A DNA stretch of 64,000 nt, from contig OX419346.1 in the NCBI GenBank assembly GCA_948470475.1, positions 12,233,843 through 12,297,842 of the forward strand. The letters are read 5' to 3'. The position numbers and the translations under genes were made by a program. The notes under the pieces are model-generated. The model worked only from the letters and a program-made list of their open reading frames with translations. It made no database searches and was not told the origin of the DNA. This document shows, in pieces, positions 1 to 12,400 of the stretch; positions within the stretch are counted from its first letter, which is position 1; each line of letters opens with the position of its first letter. The stretch comes from Galaxea fascicularis (lineage: Eukaryota > Cnidaria > Anthozoa > Scleractinia > Euphylliidae).

Positions 1-420
1 TCGCACCTTGTCACCTCGCCTTACTCTATGGCAGTGGCTTCTGGTGTGGCTTGCCTCACTTGGCCAAAGAACGCGTAGTTTACTGGATCAGTGTGACCGA
101 ACATCATCACAAGATGCAAGCCGTTTGCAAGGAAATCAACAGCCTCCCCATCTGTCCACGGTATGGTTTTGCCATGCTCACGGAGCAGCAGCTAGGACGA
201 CAGTAAGTAACCCTTTGTTTTATTTTTCCATTCCATTTATGTTTTTTCACAGCACCCTTCTCTATTGTTTCTCCAATTGGGATTGGTCCATTCCATGGAA
301 TCCAGACTTGATACGGTGTGGTCGATGCACCGAATACGAGTATACTGATCTTCCTGGGGCCATTTACTTCCACCTGGGTCGATGGATCACTCTCACTCCC
401 TTTCACAGGGATTAGGTACG
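1..420 (+). other. Possible exon remnant at window edge
   Basis: From base 3 a frame stays open to about 206 and ends at a good donor context (GACA|GTAAGTAAC). It encodes a protein-like stretch including PRYGFAMLT. An AG acceptor after a T-rich tract occurs near 253. I do not recognise the family, and the piece could be transposon-derived. The left part lies outside the window. Confidence 0.25.
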
Positions 421-532
421 TCCATTAATTCCTCTTTTTTTCGTTCTTCGTCGTCAATCTTCCCAAACGATATCGTAGATATCCTAGGTGGATCGAGTGC
501 TCCAGGTGTACGAATACAACGGAAATCACATA

Positions 533-716
533 TACACCTTATTCCAAAATGGTGATGATTTTGTTATTTCTTTGTGTCCATGTTAATTGGCCCTTGTTGC
601 CTCGTTTTAAGCTAAAAATTCTATTGTATTCTGCAGATGCGATCGAGGCAAAGAGGGCTAATTAACATGAATATAAAACAATAATAAAATTGTCGCCATT
701 TTGGAATAAGGTGTAT
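533..716. mobile_element. Inverted-repeat MITE (TACACCTTATTCC termini)
   Basis: The ends are TACACCTTATTCCAAAATGG and its near-perfect complement, with about 70 bp of imperfect inverted repeat and TA at both borders, suggesting a TA target duplication of mariner type. A diverged relative with the same end motif lies at 13431-13590. There is no coding capacity. Confidence 0.75.
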
Positions 717-719
717 TAC

Positions 720-1060
720 CATGCACTAAAACGACGACTCCTACCCCTTCAGCATAGAGGTCAGTCATGCCAACTCCTGAACATTTTCCCCCTCTTTTTC
801 AGACCTTCTTGCCCATCTAATTACGTCCCTTGCGTCTTCTGCACTTTCCACTCTCCCCTCGAAGTTCTGCCTGGGTGTCATCTGTCATTCTTACCATTGG
901 GTGCATTTCCATTGATTCCCCAGATATATTTGGTGTCTGTATTGTCACCGTCATGTCTACCGCCCCTGATGTGCCTCTCCTTTGTTAACACCCACCGTAA
1001 TTTATCTCCACAGCTTCCGCATCTGTGGCCTGGGACACTTGACTTGTGATAAATAGTGAA
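720..1060. other. No recognisable gene
   Basis: A pyrimidine-rich stretch with one open frame on the plus strand (from 690) lacking any recognisable motif. It is probably non-coding. Confidence 0.4.
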
Positions 1061-1067
1061 CAGCCAT

Positions 1068-2110
1068 TAAAATGCAAAATAAAGGTGAAACTGTTGAGTT
1101 AAAAAATTATCACAAGCAGATGCAAGTTCCTTTTGTTATGTACGCTAATTTTGAGGCTATAACCAACTGAAAAAGAATCTTATACAGACCCTTATAAAAA
1201 ACACACTGACTGTGGATATGGTTATAAAGTTGTTTGCTTTTATGATGATAAATACACAAAACCTAATCAGATTTATAGAGGAGAAAATGCTGTTCAAAAA
1301 TTCATTTTTAAAATGCTCGTTGAAATTGAATGGTGTAAAAATATAAACAAACAAACAAACAAACAAACAAATTCAACGGACCGCTTGTGATGGCTAATAA
1401 AGACGAACAATCTTTCCAGAATGAAAAAATGTCTTCTTGAATTCCCCGCACCCAAAAACTGACAACCACAAATGCGGTGCGGGATAAGCAGACAATTCTT
1501 AACCCATTTATTGAACTAACCAACTAATCACAAAGCAACAACAACTGTTTACACTGTTTAGACACCAAAAAATCAAACAAACTGTATACGTTTGATCTGA
1601 GCTGGCCAAAAAAAAAAAAATGAACAAACAAAACCACTTATTTTTTAAAAAAAATGTCAGATCAGGAAAACGCAACTAAAATCGTTACTAGGAAATAGAT
1701 TACAGGATTTCAAACAAAATATAAAAAGAACAAAATTTAACTGTCCACTGTAAAAATCCACAATGAAACTTGTTTACTGTCCAGGGAATATATACATGCT
1801 ACTTTACATATCACACTTTCTTGCCATAATCTCGTGCCGCACTTGAAACACACTGCCGACAAATACACCTGTGCTCGGGAATTCAAGAAACCATTTATCT
1901 TTTGTTTCATTACGCTTCGCTGCATTCAGGCAAAGATAAATGAACAAATATTTGTAGTAAAGAATATACAGATGAACATCTCAGAGTCAGAGATCATTGT
2001 CATATCACTGGAAAATACAGAGGATCAGCTCATAAAAATTGTAATTTACAACTCGAAATAAACCCTGATGAACTAAAGGGCCAATTATATCCCACAATTT
2101 CAGAATGTAA
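1068..2110 (+). pseudogene. Polinton/Maverick-type protein-primed DNA polymerase B fragment, interrupted
   Basis: Conceptual translation in shifting plus-strand frames gives pieces typical of family B polymerases of Polintons. The first (about 1090-1430) resembles the exonuclease region, with a VPFVMYANFEAIT-like stretch and then DCGYGYKVVCFYDDKY. The second (about 1950-2100) contains the RDHCHITGKYRG motif shared by this family. Frameshifts and a stop occur in the first piece, and roughly 1430-1945 does not fit the family, so it looks like an insertion or replaced segment. The copy is dead. No integrase, protease or capsid gene of a Polinton is visible. Confidence 0.7.
1343..1373. repeat. 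(AAAC)n microsatellite
   Basis: About seven AAAC units within the PolB remnant. Confidence 0.9.
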
Positions 2111-3009
2111 GACAGTCATTTCATTATACAGCAAATTGGGAAGGTCTCTAATATACAAACATGCAAATCAATACTATTCCAAACAATATGGGGAAAGATT
2201 GGGATATTCTCATCTTTAGCAGTCCAATAAAAGTCAGTTAAACGTAGCATCCGAGCATCATATAGGCTTCCAGGAAAACCGGAGGTAATAGGTAAATAGA
2301 GGCCAGAGGCATCAACTATTTCCTGTACTAAAAAAACTGTAGAAATGTTTCCGGTTGAAGTAATCTTCATCTTTAATTTTGAGTGCCTTGATAGGAACAT
2401 GGCTTCCGTCTATCGCTCCGACTACATTAGGTATTTCACTTTTATTGTTGGAGCCTTCAATTTTTTAGCGATCGCTGCTGCAGTAGATGGCAACTTGATA
2501 AACCCGTCTTGATGTCAGCAGATTTCTTGGAGAAATTCATGGCAACACTTTACGACAGTCGGTTTTGCCAGCCCAACCATCAGTCCGCACGAGCAGTAGT
2601 ACTCTCCAGTAGCTAGTCGCCAGAGACTTGCACCAACATGCTTTGGAACTGGAATGGTCCAACGAGCTCCACACATGTCCAATATACACAAACTGAGTCG
2701 GGTCGTCAATTGCTGTTGACGACCCATCTCACAGGATGTCGGGTTGTGAAGTTTAAAAAGGAAGTAAGTTTTACTACCGGAAGTCAAACGGCCTGGGGCA
2801 ACTTCAAATATCTCGACGGATTGTGACGATCCGATCAGGTCGTGACGACCCGTCATTTGAAAAGTCGACCCGACTATTCGAATTGTCAGGTGGTGAGAGA
2901 CAGGAAAAAGCCTCGATGAACACTGGAGGCCGTGAAAAGAATAGCGTTCAGAAATGATGACTGACTGGAATAGCGCTCCGAAATGTTGAATGCTTCGTTG
3001 TTCAAGCTA

Positions 3010-3750
3010 AAAGCATCCAAACTCGTTCTACCAGCGTGAGGCCACAAACACGCTGTGCCGATGTATATCCTCCGTTCTAAAAGCGCGAGGCCACAAACAC
3101 GCAACACATAATGTATATTCCTCGTTCTATGAGCGTGAGGTCACAAGCACGCTGCGCGCAATGTATATAAAAATATGCATTGTTCTATAAGCGAGGCCAC
3201 AAACCCGCTACGCACAGTGTTTATTCCTCGTTCTATAGCTTGAGGTCACAAACACGCTACACACAATGTATATTCTCCCGGATATTCTTCGTTCTAAAAG
3301 CACGGGGCCACAAACACGCTATGCACAGTGTTTATTCCTCGTTCTATAAGCGTGAGGTTACAAACACACAGTGCACGATGTATATAAAAATATGCATTGT
3401 TCTATAAGCGAGGCCACAAACCTGCTACGCACATTGTTTATTCCTTGTTCTATAGCGTGAGGCCACAAACACGCTGCGCCAATGTATTTTCTTCGCTCTA
3501 AAAGCGCGAGGCCACAAATACGCTACACACAGTGTATATTCCCATTCTATAAGCGTGAGGTTACAAACACACAGGGCACGATGTATATAAAAATATGCAT
3601 TGTTCCATAAGCGAGGCCACAAACCCGCTACGCACACTGTTTATTCCTCGTTCTATAGCGTGAAGTCACAAACACGCTACGCACAATGTATTTCCTTCAT
3701 TCTAAAAGCGCGAGGCCACAAACACGCTACACACAGTGTGTAACCGCTGG
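3010..3750. repeat. Tandem satellite, ~50-bp unit, array 1
   Basis: Repeats of the pattern CGTTCTATAAGCGTGAGG, CACAAACACGCTACGCACA, then a TGTATATTCCT-like joiner, at roughly 50-bp spacing. Two alternating variants occur, one with GCGTGAGGTCACAAAC and one with GCGCGAGGCCACAAAC. Confidence 0.9.
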
Positions 3751-4069
3751 AGGCGAACACTTCTAATTCACGCAATTAATTAAAGAACACTTTCCACTTT
3801 GTCGTGCTACAGCTACTGACGAGGCGAAGGTTTTAAATTGTTGTGGCGCGTTTAGAGGAAGCTAGTACGATTTTCTGGCAGACTACCGGTGACTGAAAGA
3901 ACGGACAACTACGAGCAGTGCGTCTCGTTGAAGGTTCAAACGTGTAAAAACAGAAAATGACATTTGCCAAGTGTCGCTTACAAAATGCAAATTGCGGACC
4001 TAAATTCCCGCACAAAACAGGCCCAGGGGAATACTAACTGAGGCCACTAAAACAATTAAGGTGTTCGAT

Positions 4070-4500
4070 CCAACATAGTGTTTATTCCTCGTTCTATAAG
4101 CGTGAGGTCATAAAGACGCTACACCAATGTATATTCTTCGTTCTAAAAGGGCAAGGCCACTAACACGCAACACACAGTGTATATTCCTCGTTCTATAAGC
4201 GTGAGGTCACAAACACGCTAAGCACAATGTAAATCCTTCGTTCTAAAAGCGCGAGGCCACAAGCATGCTACACACAATTTTTATTCCTCGTTCTATGACG
4301 TGAGGTCACAAACACGCTACGCCAATGTATATTCTCCGTTCTAAAAGCGCGAGGCCACAAACACGCTACACACAGTGTATATTCCTCGTTCTATAAGCGT
4401 GAGGTCACAAACACGCTAAGCACGATGCATATTCCACGTTTTATAAGCGTGAGGTCACAAACACGCCGCGCACACTATTAATTCCTCGTTCTATCGAAAC
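4070..4500. repeat. Tandem satellite, ~50-bp unit, array 2
   Basis: The same unit as array 1 continues after about 320 bp of unrelated sequence. The two variants again alternate, indicating a higher-order dimer. Confidence 0.9.
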
Positions 4501-5179
4501 TAGAATGAACAGATGTCTAAACGTCGTTCTTCAAATCATGAATACGACCTGACAGGCGTGCTTTATTATTATGCTACGTATTTATCTCGTTAGTTTTAGT
4601 CATGAAGCATAACAAGCACGCTTAATGTCGCATATATACTCGTTCGTTTAGGCATGACATGAAACAGTGCGCGTATCTCAGGTAATAAATCTTTCTGATA
4701 TTGCACGAGACGAAACGAGTACACAATACATAGCGCTGCTAACTTCAGTTGTTGGTTTGCCCGTTGACGAAATAAGTGTACGACACATGTATACCTTTCG
4801 TTTGTTCAGCGGCGAGAAGACCAAATGGTTATACAGGCGGGCGGGGCTCGTCTCTCAACTACGTGACGAGAGTAGCGCATGACACATGTATGTAACTTCT
4901 TTAAACCATAAATCCAATGTCTGTACTCTCTCTTTCATTGGGAAAGTCATCCTTTTGAAGGTCACGTTCGCGCGCACTACAACGTGACCATAGATTGAAC
5001 ACAAACTGAACACTATGAAGAAATACCGATGCCGATGAAAATCAACAAACTACAGTTTCAAAATACGTGAAATATACCACAATAGTCCGAAGAGTAAAAA
5101 AGTTCCTTGCATCTTTCCTTCGATTCATACCTCGTTATAGTATCCAATATGTCCAGTATCGGAAATTGCATTTCCAAAA

Positions 5180-5970
5180 TCCTCCATTGGCTCCACATAC
5201 CCGAATTTTTCAAAGACTCCAGCATTTCCGAAAGTCGGGTCGACTTTTCAAATGCAACTCATCACAAACGGTATGATACAACCGACAACACTTTCCACGG
5301 TCTCGCGGCCTCCGGTGAACTCAACATACCCGATTTTTTCTGAGTCTCTCACCACCAGACATTTGCAAAAGTCGGGTCGACTTTTCCGATGATGGCTCGT
5401 CACAAAGTAGACCGGTCGTCATGACCTGTCAACATTTTCCAAGGTCGCGCAGCCTTCGGTGAACTCGACATACGCGATTTTTCTTAAGTCCCTCACCACC
5501 AGATATTTCCAAAAGACGGGTCGTCTTTTCAAATGACGACTCGCCACAAACTAGACGGGTCGTCACGACCCGTCAACATTTTCCACCGTCTCGCTGCCTC
5601 CAGTGTGCTCCACATACGAGTTTTTTTTCAAAGTCTCTCACAACCCGACATTTCTAAAAGACGGGTCGACTTTTCAAATGATGGGTCGTCACGACCCGTC
5701 AACATTTCGCACGGTCTCCGATGTACACCACATATGAGATTTTTTTAAGTCCCTCACCACCAGACATTTTCTAAAAGACGGGTCGACTTTTCTAATGACG
5801 GCTCGACACAAACTAAACGGGTTGTCATGACCCGTCACCGTTTTACAAACAGTTCCTCCAACCTTCTTTCATATAGAAACTTCCTGTTACTTTACTTCCG
5901 CTTCAACCACGACCTGACTTCCGCTTGACGGGTCGACTGCAGCAAAAAGTCGACCCGACTCAGTTCGTGT
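5180..5970. repeat. Subterminal repeats with GACGGGTCGACTTTTC motif
   Basis: About six imperfect units of roughly 110 bp carry AAAGACGGGTCGACTTTTC, a CACGACCCGTCAACATTTTCC block and a TCACCACCAGACATTT block. Inverted counterparts occur at 2690-2890. Together they mark the ends of the 3.3-kb insertion. Confidence 0.8.
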
Positions 5971-6239
5971 GTATTGGACAACCCTCACGAGCTGACATAT
6001 ATATTCACATGTATCGCGAGAAACTCCAGTGATCAAGTGTATTTTTACTTAGAAGCTGCTCAAACGAATTATGTGGTCGTGGAAATATCCAAGTCCTTCC
6101 TGGCTTGTGAGCAAGCTCATGACGAGCTCGTAAACGCAAATAAAACGCTGACAAACCATGCAGGTAACGTAGTTGAAAGGCCCTCTTCTGTGTCTTCTCG
6201 CAAAAAACTGTCGAATAATTAGCAGGAGAATCACTCAAA

Positions 6240-7230
6240 TTAAGCTTAAAAGATCTCGATTCGTGTCATCCATTTTGATCTGCACGTTTCCCGCCAAACT
6301 GCGGGGTCAGTGAAATCACATCTAATTATATTTTTACCCTGAGGGGTAATATGAAACCTGAGTTAAACCAAACCCAAGGTGTGTGTAACCACAGTATAGG
6401 GAATGCTAGTTCCTCACATTGCTTATTGTAACTGTAGATGCAGACTGTAGACCGTAAGTTGAAACTAAGAGATAAACGAACTAAAAGTTACAACATGAAT
6501 AAAAAAGAATTGTACAACGAAATGCAGCCAACAAGAAACGATGATAAAGATATTCTTGTGTTGTTATGTCCATGGAAATCTACATTCAACAGCTTTGGCG
6601 AGAGCTTAGTTTAACTAAGACAAAACCCGCACGTAGCTCGAAAACTAAGGTGGTAATTACATGCACAACACAACAAGACTTAAATAAAGGTGTATATTGT
6701 GATGAACATGATGTGGAATACTACCTACACACTAATTAACTCCAACTTAACACTAATCGGCACCCTGGGATTTTACATATTCCTGCCCCTAAGTGCGAAG
6801 TCTGAATGAAGCACTTACAGCAACGCTGCTAAGATCGTGCTGAAAATTAGTTAACAACCAACTTATCCATATTAAGGGACACTTACATAAGACATAACTA
6901 CAAAACTCTTAAGGAAACGTTGCTGAAATTAGAAATAGAAAATAATGCTTGTGAAAAGTTCTCAGTGTTTGACGTGCTTTGATTCCTCTTTCTCAACCAA
7001 CAGGGCGCTCGAGTACGGCAGACCTCAGTTTGAGTCGGACTTTACGAACGAAACCTTTTTTGTCCGGGAAAAGCTGATGAATCTTTCCAAGAGGCTAGTA
7101 AACCCGAATTGTGTTCTCAGCAGCAACTAGCACGACATCTCCAATTGGAAGATTTCTGCGGGGAGGTTGCCACTTCTTGCGGCTCTTCAGCAAAGGAAGG
7201 TACTCACAAGACCACCTCTTACAAAAAATA
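6240..7230. other. No recognisable gene
   Basis: AT-rich sequence with only short frames. I see no domain, tandem array or clear inverted repeat. Confidence 0.5.
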
Positions 7231-7234
7231 TCAG

Positions 7235-8930
7235 CTAAGTATTGGACTTGACACCAGAGACTGGCATGAGACAACCTTTCAGAATTGGGTCCAGATTAAA
7301 GAAAGGACTGCTTCGCTTAACACCTTTGCTGCTTATCAGTTTACTTTCTGCTGCACATTTTTTTGTATGGTTCTTTGGGCATTCCCCATCTCTTCTAAGG
7401 TAGTTAATGATGAGTTCCTGCCAGGGGACTTCAGTTGATCGATTCCCTTCCGATCGAGGTTGTTTCGATAACATAAGATTCAAGCAATCGACTTCTTCAA
7501 ACGATGCCAGGTAGAGAACTTGTAGAAACAATCTATTTGCCCCGAATTGCACAATACAACCGATGCTGTCAAAAACATCGCCTGGGACTTTTCTTCCAGA
7601 TCAGGTCTAACTTCCGGGTTGTCATTCTGGATAACAAGTGAGGTATCGAATTCCTTTTGGCACTGATGTTCAGACTTCCACAAGAACTCTAACCCAAGTA
7701 GCCACCTCTCGCAGTTAAGCAATGCTTCAGCTGATAACCCTCTGAACAAATGGTCGCCTGGATTCAAGGTTCCCTCCACGTGGTAACACTGGTCTGGACT
7801 AGAGCTGTCTCATTATTGCAATGCAATTAGCGACAAAGATGTGCAAGCGCCTGTTCTCGCTTTTTTACGTAGCGCAGTATGGACATGCTGTCGGTCCAAA
7901 ATACGGAAGGGTTGCTGAGTGGCATTTCAATCTCTCACTTGAGCATCCTGTCATCACGGATGGATATGGTTGTAGCAGATAGCACCAAACGGGCGGGACT
8001 TAGCAAACAGGAATGCACAGTGCACTCTGCCCTCTGCCCTCTCTATTGACCAAACAGAGATAGACAGAGACCTACGCAACTTCTAACGTGGCAGAGAAAT
8101 GATTAAGCTGATTGGAAACCATGGGACCAAAGCCTTCTGGTATCACAGAATGATCAACAGAAAACGATGAAAGCTTTGGAAGATTGTTAAGCCATTTCTC
8201 CCAACTTGAACTGTACTTGGGGAGAACTTTGTCGTCCTATCCAAGCTTAATGGGGTAAAGATCTTGGAGAGCTTGTTTTGCTACCAGAACGAAAGGTGAG
8301 ACAATTCCCAGAGGGTCAAAGATTCTACTGACGACGGACAAAATGCCTCTGGTGGTCGAGGTTTGATGCAGGTGTCGAAAGCAAAGGTGTCTGATTTGAT
8401 GCACCATCAAATGCCAAGCGCACATTGGGCGGGTAACTCGTCTCTATGGAGGTCGAGTCTTTTGAACTTCATGGAACATTCTGATTCGGGAATGAATTGG
8501 AGAACCTTTCGACTATTGTTAACCCATTTCGTAAGCTTAGCCACCTTGTAAGAGTAGAGCTTACAAGTTGGTAATATCAAGAGCTTCTGAGGGTAGGGAC
8601 TTAAGACTCACATAGAAGTTTCTCTTCATGGTATTTATCACTTCGGGAGGAAAGTGACCCCTGCAGGTCGAAGTGCAAAATTAGCGCAAGCCAGTGATGA
8701 TATGGCTCCAAATAGGTGAAAAAGCGTCTGGTATTCTTGCATGTCTTGCACCATATGACCATCCTCCCACCAAAGGAAGCGCAGGAACGAACTGTCGTGG
8801 TCCGGAACTTGTACCTGAAAAAACATGGCTTCTATGTCTGCCATGACTCCTGTGCTCGTGAAACCTTAGCGCAACATGCTGTTGAGTGACAGTCCCTTGA
8901 ACTTTGTTGAGCAATCAAAGACTACTCTGA
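7235..8930 (-). pseudogene. BEL/Pao retrotransposon pol remnant
   Basis: Minus-strand pieces in several frames follow BEL/Pao pol order. They are ADIEAMFFQVQVP then LRFLWWEDG and LFGAISSLACANFAL (reverse transcriptase, about 8844-8640), [21 protein letters not shown] (about 8370-8280), EGTLNPGDHLFRGL with ERWLLGLEFLW (about 7779-7690), and LDPILKGCL near 7270. The sequence around 8600 reads NFYVSLKSL where the family has a YVDD box, so the two catalytic aspartates are deleted. Stops and frameshifts are frequent. No LTRs were recognised. It lies downstream of the sPLA2-VWA-PLAT gene, on the same strand. Confidence 0.85.
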
Positions 8931-8989
8931 TCCTTACTGGTTTATGGGGGTGATACATTCCATGGTGAAGTATATACCATGCTTTACCC

Positions 8990-9378
8990 TCATCGGGACT
9001 TGCCTGGATTCCTTATTGTGACTGGGGTTTTAAAAAGTGGTGGAAAATAGTTATTTAGATCGTTATTTAGTCGCTCCCTTTTAAGTAAATAGGATTTACT
9101 AGGTTATTAGGTGTTGACAAATAAATTAGTTGGGTTTAAAAGAGTGTTTTGAAGCGTATCGTCTCTGTCGGTTAAGGTAAATGGTGATAATTACAAAGTC
9201 AAGTAGTCTTAAGGTTGGAGAAGAACACAAAAGAATACACATGAAGATCCACAATAATATTGAATAAAATGGAAACAACAATTTCTTCTTCGAAGTACCA
9301 TCGTTAATTCTTTATTTATTCGCTCATTTTTTGATGGCAATTTATGCCTTTTGGGCTATATTCCAATTCCACTGACCA
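8990..9378. other. 3' flank of the main gene
   Basis: AT-rich, no repeats or domains recognised. It may hold the 3' UTR and polyadenylation signal of the minus-strand gene. Confidence 0.4.
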
Positions 9379-9416
9379 TTATGTACGATTGGGTGGTAGG
9401 GAGGGCCTTGCTGGAG
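9379..9416 (-). CDS. PLAT domain 2, terminal exon d with stop codon
   Basis: Acceptor TTTTGTTTTGCAG, phase 1 in. It reads a short proline-rich tail (PARPSLPPNRT) and a TAA stop at 9381-9379. Downstream DNA still aligns with sequence beyond the microexon at 15410, which shows how the module was duplicated. No obvious AATAAA was assigned; minus-strand AATAAA-like candidates lie downstream between 9320 and 9240. Confidence 0.7.
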
Positions 9417-12400
9417 CTGCAAAACAAAATGTGAAATCATTTAATTTAGCTGATGATTAATAGCTGTTTGTCTTATTGGGTTCTATCCGAGTCCGATCTG
9501 TATTATATAACTGAGAAAATTACTTCCTTGTCATTGTTTGAGAGCAGCCAATTTCATCTTTAATTCGTATAATTAATACTTGTGGGTTCTCAATTTTCTC
9601 GAGCAATAGGCCATATTCGTATTCTCGGTATTGACCTGGATCTAGCATGAAGTGGAGGCTCTTGCGGGGGAATCTTTTCATATGTAAATGTATTCCCCCA
9701 CATGAGCCTCCACTTCATGCTAGATCCAGTTCAATACCGAGAATACGAATATGACCTATTGAGGATCTACATAACTCGCGAATTTTGACAATTCTTTCAA
9801 ATTGCCCTCGCCTAAAGGCCAGTGCACTTTTTACAGAATTTTAAATATCAAAGTGTAAATCCTTAATTGCACTCGCATTCCTACGATTACCTATACTCAT
9901 TTTATGTTACATAACGTACGTTTAGCCATCAAATTGCCTTCATGTAGATACAAATTGCAAAAGCAAGACACGTTGAAATCTACACTTCAGTTAAATGATA
10001 ACAACAATTGCATCTTCGAAGTCATATCATCAAATTTTTATTTTTCCCTCATTTATTTCGTGCTAATTAAGATGGCTTGTTGGGGAAAGGTACCCCATAT
10101 TGGCTAGCTTCGGGAAGTGAGGTGTGTTCTCATAGCAACTTGAGTCGATCGAGTCAAAGAAGATTAATGTTATCTTTTTGTAGCGCTTCTTCTGCTTAAG
10201 AGTTAAAACTACTGAAGTTCGAGTGTTAAAGTGAATGCATGACTACTAGAATGAAGAAAACTAAAGTCAGTGAGGTCAGGTAATATTCCCAAGAAACGAA
10301 ACTAAAGAGATTTTCTATTTGTAGCAAGATTTGTTTGCATTAGGACCTACCAAAAAACCACCGGTCTGACCATGCGCGAATCTTTTCATTGAATGTTGCA
10401 GTTACCTTTTGCGCTCGCTTTTGAACCTTCACCTGATACACAAACAAGACAAATAGTTTAAAGTAATTTACTCAGTGACTGGGGACATAAAACAGGGCCA
10501 CATCGATTGTAGTTTCAGTTTAGTGGTAGTATGTTAATTTAGTTGGGGAACAAAATATTTTCCTAAATAAAAAGGTGGCCATTTGTGCTGCTGCATCTTT
10601 ACGTCACTAAAAAACGTAGAAATATATTGAAGGAATGTTATGTTTCAAAAAATCAATCGCACAAAGTCCTTTTTCTGTGGGGCACGTTAGAAATGGTCTG
10701 TTGTTTCAGCTTAATTTCGCCCATTAAAGGAATGGGCCTATTGTTTTAAGTGACGCATGTTGTCCACGCGTGATTTATTTAATCTAAGCTTCTCTTACGT
10801 TGGCCAGTTACGTATAATGTCTGTAATTCTATTGTTTAGTATCGAGTGTTGCTAAATAACTAGCATTGTATTCTATCCTACCCCAGTACTTCTACCATGG
10901 TCTCCTCATCCAAATACAGTATGTATCGTATATACTATCGTAGGAAAAGTAAGTCGTCGGAAAATGAAGGTGTTAGGTAAAAAAAGAGAGGTTTATTGGA
11001 ACCTTTATTGTACCTTTTTAAGAGTCCACTTACGCCTCGCCACTGGTCGTATCCAAATCTTCCTCATAGTGCCCACATTAAGATCCTCGAAACTGGCTTT
11101 GATGACTAGTAGGTTTCTAAAGAGAATAAAACAAAACTGTAACAAATTATGTACTTTTGTTATACTTCTGCACTATAAACAATTAAAAGAAAGCTTGTCT
11201 CCGAGCCAAGCTGTAAATTTTTAATCCAACAGAGAGAGGTAGAGGGAGAAAGTGAGGAGGGTATTGGGGGAAGCGATTAACCAAGTGTTTGAGGATGTAT
11301 GGCACTCATTTGTATCGTGCGGGTATCTCCAGTATCCGTAGCATAGTAGTATTTCTATTTCCCTCCCAGCTTGAGGCAAAAGCTCGACACCCTCACTTCA
11401 TCTCCATCCCTTGTAATAAATGGCGCTCCCATTAACCAAGTTTGTACAAGAAAATCTTACCTGGAGTAACCATATCGATAAGTTTGCTAAAAAGATCACA
11501 TCCAGCAGTGCAGCCCTTAAATGGGTGAGACGTCGACCCTTTTTTGTATTAACAATGTTTTAGTCTAACCACATTTCGATTGTTGTGGTGTAGTCTGGAA
11601 AACTGTTCCATTAAGCTTTCCGATAAGCCCCAGAAGCTCCAAAATTGTGCAGCCAGGTTGTTGGCTTACTCAAGCTTTGACACTGATGCTTCTCTTCTAA
11701 AAGATCGTTTTCACATGACGTCACGGCAGCCATGTTGGTGCACAAGGAGAACTCTATTTTTATACAAATACTTTCTTTTGTTTCATTGAACCAATATGGC
11801 CGCTGGTCACCTGAGTGAAAATGATCTATTGAGTCTTACTTACAGATGCAACGACCTCCCCCGTCACTTTGATATGGACGCCTAGCCCCGCTCCAGCTAG
11901 CACCCTGCAGTCGGCTTCATATTACAAGTACATATCATACCCTTGCGTTTCTCTTGTTGGGTCGGTCAAAAGTTGATTTTTAGTTTGTTGTCTCTCGCCT
12001 CCTTCAATTCTAACTGTCAGACTGAACACATCTTCATATGTGCCCGTGATGTAAATTTGGACTCTGTATGTAACTGGTAATAGAAACAAAATGATTATGA
12101 AAGAAGAATGCAATGAAACTAGGCGAACAGATGTTGTCTATTTTGCCGTAAGTAAACTTGAGGGGACACACTTTTGTAGTTGTTGACGATCGAAAGCTTT
12201 CGGAAGAGCTCTGCTCTCCAGGTATTGTTGGTTTTCCTTTTAATTTTCGTGCGTATGAAGTTGCGAAAAAAAAAAAACAACAACAAATGTTTTGTCTGAT
12301 GGAGAGGAGGGAAACAAATGAGATTTGATTGTTGATTTAATTAACATTACAGAGGGAAACTCGACTTCAGATAGCTAACTGACAAACATTGGGAAGAACA

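Larger units (their letters stand above)
2669..5986. mobile_element. 3.3-kb TIR element inserted in the HARBI1 gene, 7-bp target duplication
   Basis: ACGAGCT occurs directly repeated at 2662-2668 and 5987-5993, and removing the interval restores the HARBI1 reading CQLVGPF across the junction. The ends share TGTCCAATAYACAC and AACTGAGTCGGGTCG in inverted orientation. Many GACGGGTCG-type subterminal repeats occur at both sides (2690-2890 and 5180-5970). The centre holds a 50-bp satellite. There is no transposase frame, so it is non-autonomous. A 7-8 bp duplication suggests a hAT-like or other 8-bp class, but the termini do not settle the superfamily. Confidence 0.75.
2116..6240 (-). pseudogene. 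HARBI1-type (PIF/Harbinger) transposase gene, split by a 3.3-kb insertion
   Basis: On the minus strand the N-terminal part (about 6240-5994) reads GRTWIFPRPHNSFEQLL and EYICQLV, typical of HARBI1-like nucleases. The central and C-terminal part (2661-2116) reads IPVPKHVGASLWRLATG, AKPTVVKCCHEFLQEIC, NVVGAIDGSHVPIKA (first catalytic Asp of the DDE triad) and GFPGSLYDARMLR (second Asp region). A one-base expansion in a T run near 2335 breaks the frame, further stops occur, and the element 2669-5986 sits between CQLV and GPF. Bases are missing after GPF. HARBI1-type enzymes cut and paste PIF/Harbinger elements with 3-bp TWA target duplications; this copy is inactive. Smaller Harbinger MITEs in the window could have been mobilised by relatives. 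Confidence 0.85.

Noticed and set aside
3010..4500. CRISPR-like array of repeats and spacers
   Set aside because: Units are contiguous and similar throughout with no unique spacers, no leader and no cas genes; it is a eukaryotic satellite.
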